The notes beneath the pieces are model-generated. The model saw only the letters and a program-made list of their open reading frames with translations, made no database searches and had not been told where the DNA came from. A program made the position numbers and the translations under genes. A DNA stretch of 59,503 nt. Origin: Ectopseudomonas oleovorans (GTDB taxonomy: Bacteria; Pseudomonadota; Gammaproteobacteria; Pseudomonadales; Pseudomonadaceae). Of this stretch, positions 57,911 to 59,503 are shown piece by piece. The stretch lies in NCBI RefSeq assembly GCF_003052605.1, contig NZ_QASO01000011.1, positions 23,575 through 83,077 of the forward strand. Direction: 5' to 3'. Numbering within the stretch: position 1 is the stretch's first letter; each line of letters starts with the position of its first letter.

Positions 57911-58381
57911 TCAGTTGACGGTGACCTGCGGCATCGGTGGCATGGTCACGGTCTGCTCGGCGCTCGGGGCGAGCACTTCGGCTTCGCCGTCGACCACTTG
58001 CTTGCCGTCCTGGTTGAACACGCGGGTGGCGATGCGCACGCGGTTCTTTGGCAGCTTTTCCAGCACTTCCAGTTTCACGGTGAGGGTGTCGCCGAGTTTC
58101 ACCGGGCGGGTGAACTTGAGTTGCTGTCCAAGGTAGATGGTGCCCGGGCCGGGCAGGTTGCAGGCGATGGCAGCGCTGATCAGCGCGCCGGTGAACATGC
58201 CGTGGGCTATGCGTTCCTTGAACATCGTCTCGGCGGCGAAGGCGGCGTCCAGATGCACCGGGTTGTTATCGCCCGATACTGCCGCGAACAGCTGCACGTC
58301 GCGCTCTTGCACCTGCTTTTCGAAGCTGGCTTGCTGGCCAACGCTGAGTGCGTCGTAAGGGATATTGGTGACCTGAGTCAT
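57911..58381 (-). CDS. phaJ4: (R)-specific enoyl-CoA hydratase, PhaJ4-like MaoC protein
   Basis: A 156-residue single hot-dog MaoC hydratase. The catalytic pair lies in FAAVSGDNNPVHLDAAFA and the IAHGMFTGALISAA box, and GPGTIYLGQQLKFTRPV is typical of the PhaJ4 branch in pseudomonads. It hydrates trans-2-enoyl-CoA to (R)-3-hydroxyacyl-CoA, which can feed polyhydroxyalkanoate synthesis or lipid metabolism. ATG 58381 is preceded by AAGGAG; it overlaps the end of the hydrolase gene. Confidence 0.85.
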   Translation of the reverse strand: MTQVTNIPYDALSVGQQASFEKQVQERDVQLFAAVSGDNNPVHLDAAFAAETMFKERIAHGMFTGALISAAIACNLPGPGTIYLGQQLKFTRPVKLGDTLTVKLEVLEKLPKNRVRIATRVFNQDGKQVVDGEAEVLAPSAEQTVTMPPMPQVTVN

Positions 58382-59328
58382 GGACACTCCTTGATTGGGC
58401 TTCGACCATGGCTCAGCGCCTGCTGCAGCCAGTCGATCAGGTGGGCGGTGACCTCGTCGCGATTGCTCTCGTTGAGCAGCTCGTGACGGGCCTCGGGATA
58501 AATCTTCAGTTGCACGTCGCGCACGCCAGCTTCGCGCAGGGCGCCAGCCAGATCACCCAGGCGCTTGCCGTCGCTGACAGGGTCGCGCGAGCCACCGATC
58601 ACCAGTAGCGGCAGGTCAGCATCGATCTGCGCCAGGTTGCTGGACGGGGTGATGTGCTGCAGGCCATCGAGCAGGTCGCACCACAACTGCGTGGTGCAGA
58701 CGAAACCGCACAGCGGATCGGTCACGTATTTGTCCACTTCCGCCGGGTCGCGGCTGAGCCAGTCGAAGGCCGTTCGGTTGGGCTTGAAAGCCTTGTTGAA
58801 CGAGCCGAAGGAGAGAAAATCGATGACCTTGCTGCGCCCCTTGGGGCCCAGGCGCCAGCGCTCGAAGCCGGCGATCAGCCTGGCGGCCTTGTACAGCGCC
58901 ACGGGCTGGTAATTGGAGCCGGACAGCACGGCGCCCTGCAGGCTGCAGCTATGGCCCAGCAGATAGGCCATGCCGATGTAGCTGCCCATGCTGTGGCCGA
59001 ACAGGAAGATTGGCGTATGCGGGTGCTGCTGGCGAATGTGGTGGTTGAGGGTGGACAGGTCGCCGACCACCTTGCTCCAGCCGTCTTCATCAGCATAGTG
59101 GCCAAGGGTGCCGCGTTCGGCGGTAGCGCCATGGCCGCGCTGATCCAGCGCGTAGAGCGCGAAGCCTGCCGCGACCAGGGCTTCAGCCAGACGTACGTAG
59201 CGCAGGCTGTGCTCGGCCATGCCATGGGCCAGCATGACCGCCGCGCGTGGCGGCTCGTCGCCGTACCAGTGATTGACCTGCAATGGTGTGCCATCGCTGG
59301 CGTTGATAACGAAGGCGTCGTGGCGCAT
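58378..59328 (-). CDS. Alpha/beta hydrolase (lysophospholipase/monoacylglycerol lipase type)
   Basis: A 316-residue hydrolase of the serine aminopeptidase S33/Hydrolase_4 type. Nucleophile elbow FGHSMGSYIGM (Ser about 110), LAHGMAEHSLRY as oxyanion region, DQRGHGAT, and later LVIGGSRDPVSDG (acid) and PEARHELLNE (His). It should cleave monoacylglycerols or lysolipids. ATG 59328 (MRHDAFVINASDG) chosen over the 59385 frame start. Its last bases couple to the phaJ4-like start. Confidence 0.82.
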   Translation of the reverse strand: MRHDAFVINASDGTPLQVNHWYGDEPPRAAVMLAHGMAEHSLRYVRLAEALVAAGFALYALDQRGHGATAERGTLGHYADEDGWSKVVGDLSTLNHHIRQQHPHTPIFLFGHSMGSYIGMAYLLGHSCSLQGAVLSGSNYQPVALYKAARLIAGFERWRLGPKGRSKVIDFLSFGSFNKAFKPNRTAFDWLSRDPAEVDKYVTDPLCGFVCTTQLWCDLLDGLQHITPSSNLAQIDADLPLLVIGGSRDPVSDGKRLGDLAGALREAGVRDVQLKIYPEARHELLNESNRDEVTAHLIDWLQQALSHGRSPIKECP

Positions 59329-59446
59329 GGCGAATCCTTGTGCCGGGAGTTGGCGGCATTGTGCACCTTGGCCGTCATCACGCAAAGCACAGTCGAATTT
59401 CCATCGAGCCGCAAAGATCGGTTACGAATCACTACATTTATTTTCC

Positions 59447-59503
59447 ATCGAAAGGTTAAAACCACCGGCTTTCAGCCGGTGAGCTTTAGCGCCACCATGC
59501 GGG
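59447..59503 (+). mobile_element. Probable IS200/IS605-type left end (cut by window edge)
   Basis: GAAAGGTTAAAACC is followed by the hairpin CACCGGCTTTCAGCCGGTG (59463-59481) and GAGCTTTAGCG. Subterminal hairpins of this look, with a TTTAA/TTTAG border, are typical of IS200/IS605 ends. An ATG at 59497 begins MR, which could be the start of a TnpA. Only the edge is visible. Confidence 0.5.

Overview
This window is a chromosomal segment of a Pseudomonas-type gammaproteobacterium. It is high-GC and carries the algU-mucABCD, lepA-lepB-rnc-era-recO-pdxJ, tctABC-opdH-tctDE, cmoAB and rapA loci in Pseudomonas-like order. Protein sequences and gene order fit the P. mendocina/P. oleovorans/P. alcaliphila side of the genus, but I cannot fix the species from this alone. 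No tRNA, rRNA or CRISPR array was seen.

Layout. 1-330: end of a decayed IS5-like transposase. 330-5361: a ProQ/FinO RNA chaperone, a CdaR-type regulator with a GntP permease and glycerate kinase (glycerate/sugar-acid use), and a SlyB-like glycine-zipper lipoprotein. 5722-11452: a six-gene Mrp/Pha cation/proton antiporter operon with fused A and B subunits. 11551-12740: a GNAT gene split by a 271-bp miniature inverted-repeat element, followed by a 183-bp-period tandem repeat. 12740-16206: FAD dehydrogenase, lipoprotein, pseudouridine synthase. 16419-24385: the tricarboxylate uptake locus (AbrB-like protein, TctA, TctB, TctC, porin OpdH), divergent from its two-component system TctD-TctE. 24368-29523: periplasmic binding protein, HDOD protein, YgfZ, SdhE, YgfX, NadB. 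29600-33937: the envelope-stress sigma factor AlgU with MucA/B/C/D. 34087-40274: lepA, lepB, a DUF4845 gene, rnc, era, recO and pdxJ, packed head to tail. 40350-45821: a frameshifted LysR gene, a small ORF, cmoB/cmoA, two MITE-like elements, a YhhN gene and a badly decayed ECF-type sigma gene. 45969-50386: rapA, small conserved genes, an AlkB-like dioxygenase, and a 38-codon gene resembling the cbb3 oxidase subunit CcoM behind an ANR-type site. 50581-53761: an AaeB/AaeX/AaeA-like efflux system. 53962-57700: codB-pucR-codA cytosine uptake and deamination. 57911-59328: phaJ4-like hydratase and an alpha/beta hydrolase. The window ends in what looks like the edge of an IS200/IS605-type element.

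The least ordinary content is in the repeats. At least three kinds of non-autonomous element (two copies of one, one each of two others) have unrelated termini but share an internal core of the form GCGRAGTTT-N8/9-AAATGAGC. Palindromic REP-like sequences of several classes lie between genes. In several places the repeat itself supplies the stop codon of the neighbouring gene. Two genes (GNAT and the sigma factor) are clearly broken, and a third (LysR) appears frameshifted.
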